From positions 1-64,000 of the forward strand of contig NZ_BMQK01000006.1 in assembly GCF_014648075.1 (NCBI RefSeq): a DNA stretch of 64,000 bases, in the 5' to 3' direction. A model generated the notes under the pieces. The model had not been told where the DNA came from and did not search any database. It saw only the letters and a program-made list of their open reading frames with translations. Source of the stretch: Streptomyces ruber. GTDB taxonomy: Bacteria > Actinomycetota > Actinomycetes > Streptomycetales > Streptomycetaceae. Below are positions 33,714 through 41,908 of this stretch, in pieces; position 1 is the stretch's first letter; each line of letters opens with the position of its first letter. The position numbers and the translations under genes are program-made.

Positions 33714-34765
33714 ATGGGGCTCTCGGTGTCACGGAGCGCGGTCAGCAGCTCGGCCACCTCGCGTTCGGCCGCGGGGTCGACGAGGTCGCGCGCACGCATC
33801 CAGTCGTCGTCGAAGACGGTGTCCAGGTATTTCTCCCCGCCGTCGTTGAGCAGCGCGACCATAGTGGTTCCGGGCGCGGTCCGGGGGGACGCCATCCGGT
33901 GCAGCGCCTCGTGCACCACCCCGCCCGCGGAGCCGCCGATCAGCAGTCCGGTGCGGCGGGCGAGCGCGCGGGCGGTGGCGAACGCCTCGACGTCGCCGAC
34001 CTTCACGCCCTCGTCGATCAGCCCGAAGTCGACGAGCGCGCCGATCGGGGCGCCCTCGGGGGTGCCGGTGCCGGACTGGTGGTAGTCGTGCGCGGGGCCG
34101 CCGAAGGCGATGGAGCCCTTGGGTTCCACGCCGACGATGCGCACGCCGGGCACGGTGCGGCGCAGCGCGCCCCCGGTGCCGCACAGGCCGCCGCCGGTGC
34201 CGACGGCGCCGAGGAGCACGTCGATCCGGCCGTCGAGGGCGGCGTCCAGTTCCCGGGCGACGGGGTGGTAACCGACGGCGTTGGCGGGGTTGTTGTGCTG
34301 TTCGGTGAAGACGGCGCCGGCGTGGTCGCGGGCCAGCCGCTCGGCGAGTTCCTCCCGGGCGGCGGTGGCGAGCGCTCCGTCGTTCCCGTCGCCCTCGTCC
34401 GCGACGTACACCAGCTCGGCGCCGAGGGCCTTCATGCCGCGCAGCTTGTCGGCGCAGGCGTGGCGGTCGACGACGGCGGTGAAGGCGTAGCCGCGTTCGG
34501 CGGCGACGACGGCGAGGCCGAGGCCGGTGTTGCCGGAGGTCGACTCGACGATCCGGCCGCCCGGACGCAGCCGTCCGCTCTCCTCGGCGGCGAGGACCAT
34601 CTGGCGCGCCATGCGTATCTTCGCGCTGCCGGTGGGGTTGAACTGCTCCAGTTTCAGCAGCAGCCGGCTGTCGTCGCCGGTGCGGCACAGCTCGAACAGC
34701 GGGGTGCAGCCGATGAGGTCCGAGACGCGGCCGACGACGGCCGGACGCGTGAACGCCTCGCGCAT
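33710..34765 (-). CDS. sbnA: SbnA-like 2,3-diaminopropionate biosynthesis enzyme (PLP, beta-family)
   Basis: A 351-aa PLP enzyme of the cysteine-synthase fold. The PLP lysine is in FNPTGSAKIRMA (Lys49), followed by the substrate loop ESTSGNTGLGLA and the phosphate loop GAVGTGGGLCGTGGAL. In staphyloferrin B biosynthesis SbnA joins O-phosphoserine and glutamate to give N-(1-amino-1-carboxyl-2-ethyl)-glutamate, which SbnB cleaves to 2,3-diaminopropionate. The partner SbnB is encoded two genes upstream, which supports this role over plain cysteine synthesis. The start ATG 34765 lies 32 nt after the Y4yA-like gene. Confidence 0.88.
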   Translation of the reverse strand: MREAFTRPAVVGRVSDLIGCTPLFELCRTGDDSRLLLKLEQFNPTGSAKIRMARQMVLAAEESGRLRPGGRIVESTSGNTGLGLAVVAAERGYAFTAVVDRHACADKLRGMKALGAELVYVADEGDGNDGALATAAREELAERLARDHAGAVFTEQHNNPANAVGYHPVARELDAALDGRIDVLLGAVGTGGGLCGTGGALRRTVPGVRIVGVEPKGSIAFGGPAHDYHQSGTGTPEGAPIGALVDFGLIDEGVKVGDVEAFATARALARRTGLLIGGSAGGVVHEALHRMASPRTAPGTTMVALLNDGGEKYLDTVFDDDWMRARDLVDPAAEREVAELLTALRDTESPI

Positions 34766-34797
34766 GACGGGCTCCAGGGGCGTGTGGGTGCGGTCGG

Positions 34798-36180
34798 TCA
34801 GCAGGGCGTACGGCGGTCGAGGCGCCAGCGGACGCGTCCGCGCGCCTCCTCGACCACGGCCTTCGGCGGCAGCGGCAGGTCGTGGAAGGGCGACTCGTTG
34901 GAGTCCATCTGGTATCCGGCGGTGTTGGGGTAGACCAGCAGGTCACCGGGGCGGGGCCGGTGCGGGAACACGATCCTGCGCCAGGTGAGCAGGTCCTGCT
35001 CCAGGCAGGTGGCGCCGCCGACGCAGGCCCGGTACGGAGTTTCGCCGCCGGGGCGTTCGGGCCGCTCGGGCAGCAGCACCGGGTCCGGCAGGTACTCGCT
35101 GCCGAACCACTGCTCCGACAGGCTCAGACTGCTCCCGTTCACCGTGAGCATCCCGTACCCGTCGCGTTCCTTGACGCCCTGGACGCGGAAGACCGTGCAG
35201 CCGGCCCGGTCCAGCAGCGCGCGGCCCGGCTCCAGCAGCAGCCGCACGCCGGCCCCGCGCAGCCGGCCGGCGAGGGACGGACCGCCGGCCGCCGGGCGCG
35301 CGGCGAGGACGGCGCGCAGCGCCCGGGCTCCGGCGGCCGGCGCGTGGTACGGGTAGAAGTCGGCGGTGGTGAAGGACCTCCCCGCGTGGTAGTCGTGCGG
35401 GCCCTGGGTGCGGGTGAACCGGTCCCAGTCCGCCGCGGACACGTAGTCGACGGGGAATCCGCCGCCGATGTCGATCCGGTCCGCCGGGTGGCCCGCGGCC
35501 CGGGCGCCCAGGCACATGCCGACCAGCTCGTGGGCCAGTTCGGCACGCGGCGCCACGTCGTAGCCGGACAGGTGGAAGGAGAACCCCTCCATCCGCACGG
35601 CGTCCCCCGCGTCCCGGCAGCGCCGCAGCGCGGCCTCCAGCTCCGCGCCGTCGAGGCCGAACCTGCTGTGCGGCTGTCCCGGGGGCAGCCGGCGCAGCAG
35701 CACGCGGGCGGGTGGTGACGCCCCTCCCGCGTCCGCGCGGGCGAGGAGCCGCTCCAGTTCGTCGAGGGCGTCGACGGTGACGAGGCACCCCTGGAGCACG
35801 GCCACGCGCAGCAGGTCGCCGTCCTTGGCGGGGCCGGTGACGACGATGTGCTCGCCGCGCACCCCGTGCCCGAGCGTCTCGCGCAGCTCGCCGGCGCTCG
35901 CCACGTCGACGCCGATGCCGTTCGCCGCGCACCGTTCGATCCAGACGGCCGCCTTGTTGGCCTTCTTCGCGTAGTACACCTGCCCGGCGACGCCCGCCTC
36001 GGTGAGGGCCGCCCGGAACGCGGCGGCGTTGCCGTCGAAGCGGCCGGGCAGCAGCAGGTGGTACGGCCCGCCGAAGGCGTACGCCAGCTCGTGCGGCAGT
36101 CCGCCGCGCAGCACCCTCTCCAGCCACGGATCGGGGTGGGCCGGCAGCACCGGCCCGCCCGCGGGGCCGTTCACCGCCAC
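34798..36180 (-). CDS. Y4yA-like fold-type III PLP decarboxylase
   Basis: A 460-aa PLP enzyme of the diaminopimelate/ornithine decarboxylase fold. The PLP lysine motif is VYYAKKANKAAV (Lys73). SFHLSGYD, DIGGGFPVDY, LLEPGRALLDRAG and CVGGATCLEQDLL (catalytic Cys region) follow in the usual order. The nearest types I recall are rhizobial Y4yA and the siderophore decarboxylase SbnH. It probably decarboxylates a diamino acid or a Dap conjugate. Its start ATG 36180 overlaps the SbnB gene end by 10 nt, so it belongs to the same operon. Confidence 0.83.
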   Translation of the reverse strand: MAVNGPAGGPVLPAHPDPWLERVLRGGLPHELAYAFGGPYHLLLPGRFDGNAAAFRAALTEAGVAGQVYYAKKANKAAVWIERCAANGIGVDVASAGELRETLGHGVRGEHIVVTGPAKDGDLLRVAVLQGCLVTVDALDELERLLARADAGGASPPARVLLRRLPPGQPHSRFGLDGAELEAALRRCRDAGDAVRMEGFSFHLSGYDVAPRAELAHELVGMCLGARAAGHPADRIDIGGGFPVDYVSAADWDRFTRTQGPHDYHAGRSFTTADFYPYHAPAAGARALRAVLAARPAAGGPSLAGRLRGAGVRLLLEPGRALLDRAGCTVFRVQGVKERDGYGMLTVNGSSLSLSEQWFGSEYLPDPVLLPERPERPGGETPYRACVGGATCLEQDLLTWRRIVFPHRPRPGDLLVYPNTAGYQMDSNESPFHDLPLPPKAVVEEARGRVRWRLDRRTPC

Positions 36181-37205
36181 AGCGGCACCCGCGTTCCCAG
36201 CCCCCGGTCCAGGGCCAGTTGCGCGAACCGGTGGCCGAGGGCGATGTCGGTGACCACCAGGCCGCTGTTGTACGCGAAGACCCGCTGCCCGGCGCCGGTG
36301 CGGCCTGCGGCCCGCCCCGCGAGGACCTCGGGGAACTCGGCGTCGGCGGCCCGCAGGGTGCCGCTGCCGTCGGCCATGTCCGTCCCCGTGACCCGCATCT
36401 GCGCAGCGCTGGTGGCGACGACGCGGTCGGCGCGGTGCAGCGCGGAGGGGGCGAGGCCGTGACCGGTGAGGACCGACAGGGCGCCGGGCCTCAGCCGGTC
36501 GGCGGTGACGGCGGCCGGTGTGTGCGGCCCCGCGGCGGCGAGGACGACGTCGGCGTCCCCGGCCGCCGCGTCCAGGGCGCCGAGGCCGTCGAGGACCTCC
36601 GCGTCGCGGTCGGGGAAGTGGGTGCGCAGCTGTTCGCGCACGGCCCGTACGCCGTCGGGGCGGGTGCCGTAGAGCAGCAGCCGTTCCAGGCCCGGGACCG
36701 CCGTGAGCAGGAAGGGGAGCGCGAGCCGTCCCTGGGTGCCGGTGCCGATGACGAGGGCGGTGCGGGCCCCGGGGGCGGCCAGTTCACGGGCGAGGAGGGC
36801 GGCGGCCGCCGGGGTGCGCAGCGCGCCGATCCGGCCGCAGTCCATCATCGCGAGGGGCAGTCCCGTGACGTCGTCGTAGAGGGTCAGGGTCGTGTAGTAG
36901 TGCTGCCTCTCGCGCTCCTCGCGCAGTCCGTGCTTGTACGAGGTCTTCACGGCGACGATCTGCCGGGCGCCGTCGCGGCCGAGCATGGCGTAGGCGACGG
37001 AGTGGCCGTCGCCGGGTTCGGACTTGAGTTTGCGGGGGTTGTCGGACCGGCCGTCGGCGAGGGCCCGGTATGCCTGTTCCACGACGGCGATCACCTCGGC
37101 CGGGGTGATGACGATGTCCGCGAGGTCGGCGGTGGAGAGGACGCACAGGCTGCTGTCGTCGGGGCCGTCCGGGGCGGGTGTGCCGTGCGTGCCGTGTGCC
37201 GTCAT
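36171..37205 (-). CDS. sbnB: SbnB-like 2,3-diaminopropionate biosynthesis dehydrogenase
   Basis: A 344-aa NAD-dependent enzyme of the ornithine cyclodeaminase/mu-crystallin family. It has the substrate segment AVKTSYKHGLREERERQHYY (about 93-112), GRIGALRTPAAAALLARELA and the Rossmann loop LVIGTGTQGRLALPFL (about 150). SbnB oxidatively splits the SbnA product to 2,3-diaminopropionate plus 2-oxoglutarate. The start ATG 37205 overlaps the upstream dioxygenase gene by 4 nt. SbnA and SbnB together are a reliable sign of Dap synthesis. Confidence 0.88.
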   Translation of the reverse strand: MTAHGTHGTPAPDGPDDSSLCVLSTADLADIVITPAEVIAVVEQAYRALADGRSDNPRKLKSEPGDGHSVAYAMLGRDGARQIVAVKTSYKHGLREERERQHYYTTLTLYDDVTGLPLAMMDCGRIGALRTPAAAALLARELAAPGARTALVIGTGTQGRLALPFLLTAVPGLERLLLYGTRPDGVRAVREQLRTHFPDRDAEVLDGLGALDAAAGDADVVLAAAGPHTPAAVTADRLRPGALSVLTGHGLAPSALHRADRVVATSAAQMRVTGTDMADGSGTLRAADAEFPEVLAGRAAGRTGAGQRVFAYNSGLVVTDIALGHRFAQLALDRGLGTRVPLWR

Positions 37206-38227
37206 GCGAGGGCCTCCACCGTCCGCTGTCCGTAGCCGTGTTCGTGCCGTTCGGCGGCGGGGCGCGTCCGGCGGCCCGGTACGCGGACGGAGGTTCTCTT
37301 CAGCCAGCGGTCGGTGCCGTCGTAGCGGGCCCGGAAGGGCACGCGCCCGTGGACGACCAGGTCGTTGTCGAGGACGAGGACGTCACCCGGGGCCAGGGGC
37401 ACCGCCACGGACACCCGGGCCAGTTCGTCCGCCAGCCGCCGGTAGGCCGCCCGGTGCGCGGGGGCGGCCCGGTGCAGCGGGGTGTACGCCGGGTCGTAGC
37501 GCAGTCGCGGGCCGTCCGCGGTGCGCCACAGGGTGGCTACGGCGGGCGGCTCGCCCGCGTGGGCGCGGGCCCCGGTGTACGCGGCGTCCGGGAGGATCGG
37601 CAGCAGCGGGCGCGACAGCAGCTCGACGTCGGCGTCGGCCAGCCGGGCACGGCGGACGCTGGCCGCGGTGGTGGCCACCCGGTCGTGGTTGCGCAGACAG
37701 CCGAGGACGAGCAGGTGGGCGCGGTCCGGGTGGAAGGCGTCCTCGGTGTGCGGGCTGAGGAGGGTGGCGCTGCTGGCGCCGGTCTGGGCCCGCTCGTGCC
37801 CGGGCGAGGGGACGATGTTGTGGACGAAGCGCCCGTCCTGCTGGCCCTCCCAGGCCAGGGGCGCTCCCATGAGGGCCGACAGCAGCAGGAGGACGACGTC
37901 GTGGAGCGCGCCGGCGGCACCGGCGGCCGACCAGTGGCCGGGGGTGGGGCCGAGGGCGGTGTCGTCGACGGGCAGGCCCTTGAGGACGTACAGACCGTCC
38001 CGGGTGTCGACCGGGCGGCAGGCGTGGTGCGTCCGGTCGCTGAGCGCGGGGGCGGCGCGGCGCACGGCGGACAGCAGCTCCCGGTGCGCGGCCGGGTCGT
38101 CGTGTTCGTGAGCGTGCTCGTGGTCGTGGTCGGTGAGGAGCGTGCGGGCGGTGGTCGTGAGCTCCCTCGTCGTGCGCTGATCGAGCGCACGCGCGGGGGC
38201 GGCTCCCAGTTCCATGGGCGCAACCAT
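37202..38227 (-). CDS. TauD/clavaminate-synthase-like Fe(II)/2-oxoglutarate dioxygenase
   Basis: A 341-aa non-haem iron dioxygenase. The jelly-roll iron ligands are in LSPHTEDAFHPDRAH (His-x-Glu; about 175) and DNDLVVHGRVPF (distal His; about 295), with the 2-oxoglutarate Arg in RWLKRTSVR. The pattern of FVHNIVPSPGHE and LVLGCLRNHDRVATT is like amino-acid beta-hydroxylases of the VioC/AsnO type. An unusual His/Asp/Glu run (TDHDHEHAHEHDD, about 36-48) could bind metal. It is the first gene of the operon, 122 nt below a promoter that overlaps an iron box. ATG 38227 or 38215 could be the start. Confidence 0.85.
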   Translation of the reverse strand: MVAPMELGAAPARALDQRTTRELTTTARTLLTDHDHEHAHEHDDPAAHRELLSAVRRAAPALSDRTHHACRPVDTRDGLYVLKGLPVDDTALGPTPGHWSAAGAAGALHDVVLLLLSALMGAPLAWEGQQDGRFVHNIVPSPGHERAQTGASSATLLSPHTEDAFHPDRAHLLVLGCLRNHDRVATTAASVRRARLADADVELLSRPLLPILPDAAYTGARAHAGEPPAVATLWRTADGPRLRYDPAYTPLHRAAPAHRAAYRRLADELARVSVAVPLAPGDVLVLDNDLVVHGRVPFRARYDGTDRWLKRTSVRVPGRRTRPAAERHEHGYGQRTVEALA

Positions 38228-38348
38228 TCCGTAGCGGGCGAAGGCATGGTCCTGCCGCCGTCGGGGCAGGGCGGTTCGGTCCCGTGGCCGCCGGGCGGAA
38301 CATCGGCGCAGGCCACACGGGCGGGAAGGTTTCGGGGGGTCAACCGGA

Positions 38349-38388
38349 ACCATAGACACCCCTCAACGGGCAGGCAAGGCATACCTAA
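38349..38388 (-). promoter_or_regulatory. Promoter with overlapping DmdR/IdeR iron box (leftward operon)
   Basis: On the minus strand, TTGCCT (38372-38377) and TATGGT (38349-38354) are 17 nt apart, a good housekeeping promoter. The iron-box-like AGGCAAGGCATACCTAA (38372-38388) matches 13 of 17 positions of the DmdR1 consensus core (TTAGGTTAGGCTAACCTAA) and covers the -35 hexamer. Iron-loaded DmdR would block transcription of the Dap operon. Confidence 0.68.
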
Positions 38389-38430
38389 GTAAGGCTTCGG
38401 TAAGGCCGCAATCCCCCCTAGATCAACCCC

Positions 38431-38466
38431 TTGCGGGCATGTGGAGACGAGGGTAGGCAAACCTAA
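38431..38466 (+). promoter_or_regulatory. Promoter with overlapping iron box (rightward ABC operon)
   Basis: TTGCGG (38431-38436) and TAGGCA (38454-38459) are 17 nt apart. The iron-box-like AGGGTAGGCAAACCTAA (38450-38466) matches 15 of 17 positions of the DmdR1 core consensus and covers the -10 region. The transcript would begin near 38466, about 90 nt ahead of the binding-protein start. The 329-nt gap 38228-38556 is thus a shared control region. Confidence 0.68.
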
Positions 38467-38492
38467 GACACACCCGCGACCGTGCGCCGCCC

Positions 38493-38550
38493 GTGAAGCC
38501 CCATGAAGCTCCGTGAAGCCGTGAAGCCCCGTGAAGCCCCGTGAAGCGAG
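38493..38550 (+). repeat. Six tandem copies of a GTGAAGCCCC-type decamer in a 5' UTR
   Basis: The copies are gtgaagcccc, atgaagctcc, gtgaagcc (two bases short), gtgaagcccc, gtgaagcccc and gtgaagcgag, end to end. They lie in the presumed leader of the ABC operon, stopping 6 nt before the binding-protein ATG. The second copy supplies an ATG (38503) for a 13-codon frame ending at 38544. Confidence 0.85.
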
Positions 38551-38556
38551 GACGTA

Positions 38557-40110
38557 ATGGACCTGTCGAGGCGTCAACTGCTGTGGACCGGTGGCGGGCT
38601 GGGCGCCGCGACGCTGCTCACCTCGTGCGGCGGCGGGGACGGTGAACCGTCCGCCTCCCCCGCGCCGGGCGACGGCGGGCCGAGGGCCGGCGGCACCCTG
38701 CGGGTGGGCGCGCTCGGCCGGGCGGGCGCCGTCACCCGCGACCCGCACGGCACGCAGACCAACGAGAGCGACTACCTCGTCATCAGCCTCGTCCACGACA
38801 CCCTGACCGTGCCCGGCCGGAAGCGGAACACCGAGCCGCGGCTCGCCCGCTCCTGGGAGTCCTCCGACGACCTGCGGACCTGGCGGTTCGGACTCGCCGA
38901 GGGCGCGAGGTTCCACGACGGCAGGCCGGTCACCGCCGCCGACGTCGTCTTCTCGCTGCGCCGGCTGCGCGGCACCCCGTCCGGCGCGTCCCGGCTGCCC
39001 GGCATCCGGGCCCGGAACATCACCGCCGACGGCCTCCGCACCGTCGTGATCGTCTCCGACCGCCCCAACGCCGAACTCCCGCTGCTGACCCGGCTCACCA
39101 CCTTCGTCGTCCCCGAGGGGACCGGTGACAAGGCGATCGCGACGGCGCCCGGCACCGGCCCGTTCAGACTCGACTGGTTCCGCGGCGGGAACGCCCGGCT
39201 GGTGCGCAACGACGACTGGTACGGCGGCACGGTGCACCTGGACGCGATCGAGGTGCGGATCTTCACCAGCCCCCAGGCGATGGCGGGCGCCCTGCTGTCC
39301 GGCCAGATCGACCTCGCCTCCAACGCCGGGGCGGTGGCGGCCCGTACCGCCGGGACCCGCGAGGACGTCCGCGTCGTGCGCCGCCCCGACGACATGGCGA
39401 TGCCGATCGTGATGCGTGCCGCCGACGGGCCGTTCGCCGACCGCAGGGTCCGCGAGGCACTGCGGCTGGCCGTGGACCGCGAGGCCATGGTGAAGCAGGT
39501 GCTCTCCGGTTACGGCACGGTCGCCAACGACATCCTGGGCACCGGCGACCCGGCGTACGCCCGGGACCTCCCGCAGCGCCCGCGTGACCTCGAAAGGGCC
39601 GGGAAGCTGCTGGAAGAGGCGGAGTTCGACACCTCCAGGACCTACCGGCTCTCCACCACCGAGGACATCGCCGGGCTCGCCGAGTCCGCGACGCTGTTCG
39701 CCACCCAGGTCCGCGAGGCGGGGGTGAGGGTCGAGGTGGTCAAGGAGGAGTCGGCGGCCTTCTGGGACCGCACCTGGCTCAAGGGCGACCTGTACACCAC
39801 CTACTGGGGCACCAACGACTCCGTCGTCTTCCTCGCCGGCCGGACCATGGTCTCCGGCAGCACCACCAACGAGGCCGGCTGGCGGGACGCCGCCTTCGAC
39901 ACGGCGTACGAGAAGGCCGTCGGCACCGCGGACGCGGCCCGGCGCCGGCAGGCGCTGCACGAGCTGCAGCGAATCGAGCACGACCGCTCCGGCTACCTGC
40001 TGTGGGGCATGGCCGACGGCATCGACCTGGCCACCCCCGCGGTACACGGCCTGCCCGAGCTGCCCGGGTACGGACGGGTGCAGCTGGAGAGGGCATGGCT
40101 GGCCCGCTGA
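38557..40110 (+). CDS. ABC transporter family 5 substrate-binding lipoprotein
   Basis: A 517-aa extracellular lipoprotein of the SBP_bac_5 (oligopeptide/nickel/metallophore) class. A twin-arginine-like signal (LSRRQLLWTGGGLGAATLL) ends in the lipobox LTSC (Cys about 27). The family pattern follows: SWESSDDLRTWRFGLAEGAR, RPVTAADVVFSLRRLRG, APGTGPFRLDWFRGGNARLV and FADRRVREALRLAVDREAMV. The start ATG 38557 has GCGAGG upstream. It heads an iron-box-controlled ABC operon divergent from the Dap operon, so a metallophore or its metal complex is the likely ligand. Confidence 0.9.
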   Translation: MDLSRRQLLWTGGGLGAATLLTSCGGGDGEPSASPAPGDGGPRAGGTLRVGALGRAGAVTRDPHGTQTNESDYLVISLVHDTLTVPGRKRNTEPRLARSWESSDDLRTWRFGLAEGARFHDGRPVTAADVVFSLRRLRGTPSGASRLPGIRARNITADGLRTVVIVSDRPNAELPLLTRLTTFVVPEGTGDKAIATAPGTGPFRLDWFRGGNARLVRNDDWYGGTVHLDAIEVRIFTSPQAMAGALLSGQIDLASNAGAVAARTAGTREDVRVVRRPDDMAMPIVMRAADGPFADRRVREALRLAVDREAMVKQVLSGYGTVANDILGTGDPAYARDLPQRPRDLERAGKLLEEAEFDTSRTYRLSTTEDIAGLAESATLFATQVREAGVRVEVVKEESAAFWDRTWLKGDLYTTYWGTNDSVVFLAGRTMVSGSTTNEAGWRDAAFDTAYEKAVGTADAARRRQALHELQRIEHDRSGYLLWGMADGIDLATPAVHGLPELPGYGRVQLERAWLAR

Positions 40111-41066
40111 TCCCCGGCGGGGCCGTGGCGCCGGCGCTCGCCCGGCTCGGCGCCCTGCTGCTGAAGCGGGCCGCTCTCCTCGCGGCGCTGCTCGCGCTGG
40201 TCTTCGTCACCGTCGAGCTGCTGCCGGGGGACGCGGCGAGCGCCACGGCCGAGCGCGGCGAGGGCGCCGCCGACCTGGCCCGGCGGCGTGCCCTGCTGGG
40301 CCTCGACCGGCCGCTCGCGGAGCGCTTTCGGCACTGGATGACCGGACTGCCCGCCGGGAACCTCGGCACCTCCGCCGGGGGCGAGCCGGTCACCTCCCTG
40401 CTCTCCGGTCCCTTCCCCAACACACTGCTGCTGGGCGGTCTGGCGCTGCTGCTGACCGCCGTGCTGTCCCTGGCGCTCGGCTGCCGGGCCGCGCTGCGCC
40501 CGGGCCGCGCCCTGGACCGTACGGTGTCCGGCACGGCGACCGCGGTGCTGGCGCTGCCCGAGTTCGTGGTGGCCGTGGCGCTGGTCCTGGTGCTGTCGCT
40601 GTGGACCGGCTGGCTGCCCGCCACCACGGCGACCGGCGCCGACGGCTCGCCCGCGTCCTGGCGCATGCTGGTGCTGCCCGTACTGGCGCTGACGGTCCCG
40701 CAGACCGGCTGGAACATCCGGATCGTGCGCGCCGCGCTCGCCGACGCGGCACGCGCCCCGCACGTCGAGACGGCGGTCCTCGACGGTCTCTCCCCGCACC
40801 GGGTGCTGCTGCGGCACGTGCTGCCGGGCGCGCTGCCCGCGATCGCGACGGGCCTCGCCACCTCGACCGGCATGCTGCTGGGCGGTGCGGTCGTGGTGGA
40901 GACCGTCTTCAACTGTCCCGGCGCCGGTTCGGTGCTGGCCTCGGCGGTCACCGACCGCGACGGGCCCGTGGTCGCCGGGGTCACCGCCCTGGCGGGCGCG
41001 GTCATCACCGTGGTGCTGCTCCTGGCCGACCTCGTACGGGACCTCATGACCGGGGGCCGCCGATGA
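40095..41066 (+). CDS. ABC transporter permease (DppB/NikB type)
   Basis: A 323-aa membrane protein with about six helices, the first permease of the importer. The N-terminal helix (KRAALLAALLALVFVTVELL) is followed by a GDxxS-like segment (PAGNLGTSAGGEPVTSLLSG), and the cytoplasmic EAA loop is VETAVLDGLSPHRVLLRHVL with the G at its conserved place. Start ATG 40095 overlaps the end of the binding-protein gene by 16 nt. Confidence 0.9.
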   Translation: MAGPLIPGGAVAPALARLGALLLKRAALLAALLALVFVTVELLPGDAASATAERGEGAADLARRRALLGLDRPLAERFRHWMTGLPAGNLGTSAGGEPVTSLLSGPFPNTLLLGGLALLLTAVLSLALGCRAALRPGRALDRTVSGTATAVLALPEFVVAVALVLVLSLWTGWLPATTATGADGSPASWRMLVLPVLALTVPQTGWNIRIVRAALADAARAPHVETAVLDGLSPHRVLLRHVLPGALPAIATGLATSTGMLLGGAVVVETVFNCPGAGSVLASAVTDRDGPVVAGVTALAGAVITVVLLLADLVRDLMTGGRR

Positions 41067-41908
41067 CGGCGCGGGCGCGCCCCGGCGCGTCGGCGCGTCG
41101 GCGGCGGACGGCCACCGCCGTGCGCGTCCTGCCCGCGCTGCTGCTCGTCTGCCTCGCCCTCGCCGGCCCCTGGCTCACGCCGCACCCGGTGGACACCCCG
41201 GTGACCGGGCCCTACGCGCCGCCCGGCGCGGGCACCCCGCTCGGCGGGGACCAGCTCGGCCGGGACGTCCTCAGCAGACTGCTCGCGGGAGGCCGTGAAC
41301 TCGTCGTGTCCTCGCTGGTGGTGGCCCTGCTGGTGACCGGTGGCGCGGCGGTGCTCGGCGCGGTGGGCGCGCTGCGTCCGGCGGTCGGACGGCTCGTGGA
41401 ACGCACGGCGGACCTGCTGATGCTGCTGCCCGCCGTGCTCGGCATCCTGCTGGTCACCCTCTCCTGGCCGGACGGCGGCCGGCTCGCCGTGATCGCCGCG
41501 GCCGTCGGGCTCGGCGTGCCCTACGCGGTGCGGCTCGCCGTCTCGGCCGCCGCCCCGGTCGCCGCATCGGGGTACGTCGAGGCGGCGGCGGCCGGCGGGG
41601 AGCGGCTGTGGCACCTGGTCGTCCGGGACGTGCTGCCCAATCTGCGGGCCACCCTGCTCGCCCTGTTCGGACTGCGGTTCGTCGCCGCCGTGTACGTCGT
41701 CGCGACCGCCGGTTTCCTCCAGGTCGGTCCGCAGCCCCCCGCCGCGGACTGGGCGCTGATGATCCGGGAGAACGGCGCGGGCATCCTCCTCGACCCGTGG
41801 GCCGTTCTCGCACCGAGCGCCGCCATCGGGCTGCTCGCGATGAGTGTCAACCTCGCGGCCGCCGCCCTCGCGCCGCGGACCGGCCGGGAGGCGGTGACCG
41901 CGCGGTGA
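41063..41908 (+). CDS. ABC transporter permease (DppC/NikC type)
   Basis: A 281-aa membrane protein, second permease of the importer. It shows the DppC/NikC hallmarks: an N-terminal helix followed by GTPLGGDQLGRDVLSRLLAG (about 52-72), and the EAA loop GYVEAAAAGGERLWHLVVRD. About six membrane helices are visible. ATG 41063 overlaps the first permease by 4 nt and its own stop overlaps the ATPase start, so all four importer genes are translationally chained. Confidence 0.9.
   Translation: MTARARPGASARRRRTATAVRVLPALLLVCLALAGPWLTPHPVDTPVTGPYAPPGAGTPLGGDQLGRDVLSRLLAGGRELVVSSLVVALLVTGGAAVLGAVGALRPAVGRLVERTADLLMLLPAVLGILLVTLSWPDGGRLAVIAAAVGLGVPYAVRLAVSAAAPVAASGYVEAAAAGGERLWHLVVRDVLPNLRATLLALFGLRFVAAVYVVATAGFLQVGPQPPAADWALMIRENGAGILLDPWAVLAPSAAIGLLAMSVNLAAAALAPRTGREAVTAR

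Noticed and set aside
38503..38544. 13-codon leader peptide as a confirmed attenuator
   Set aside because: The frame exists but is a by-product of the decamer repeat; no Rho-independent terminator pair or relevant codon run was seen, so it is reported only with the repeat.
37537..40047. 836-codon minus frame across the binding protein, leader repeats and dioxygenase gene
   Set aside because: It only arises because high GC suppresses stops; real genes on both sides explain the region.
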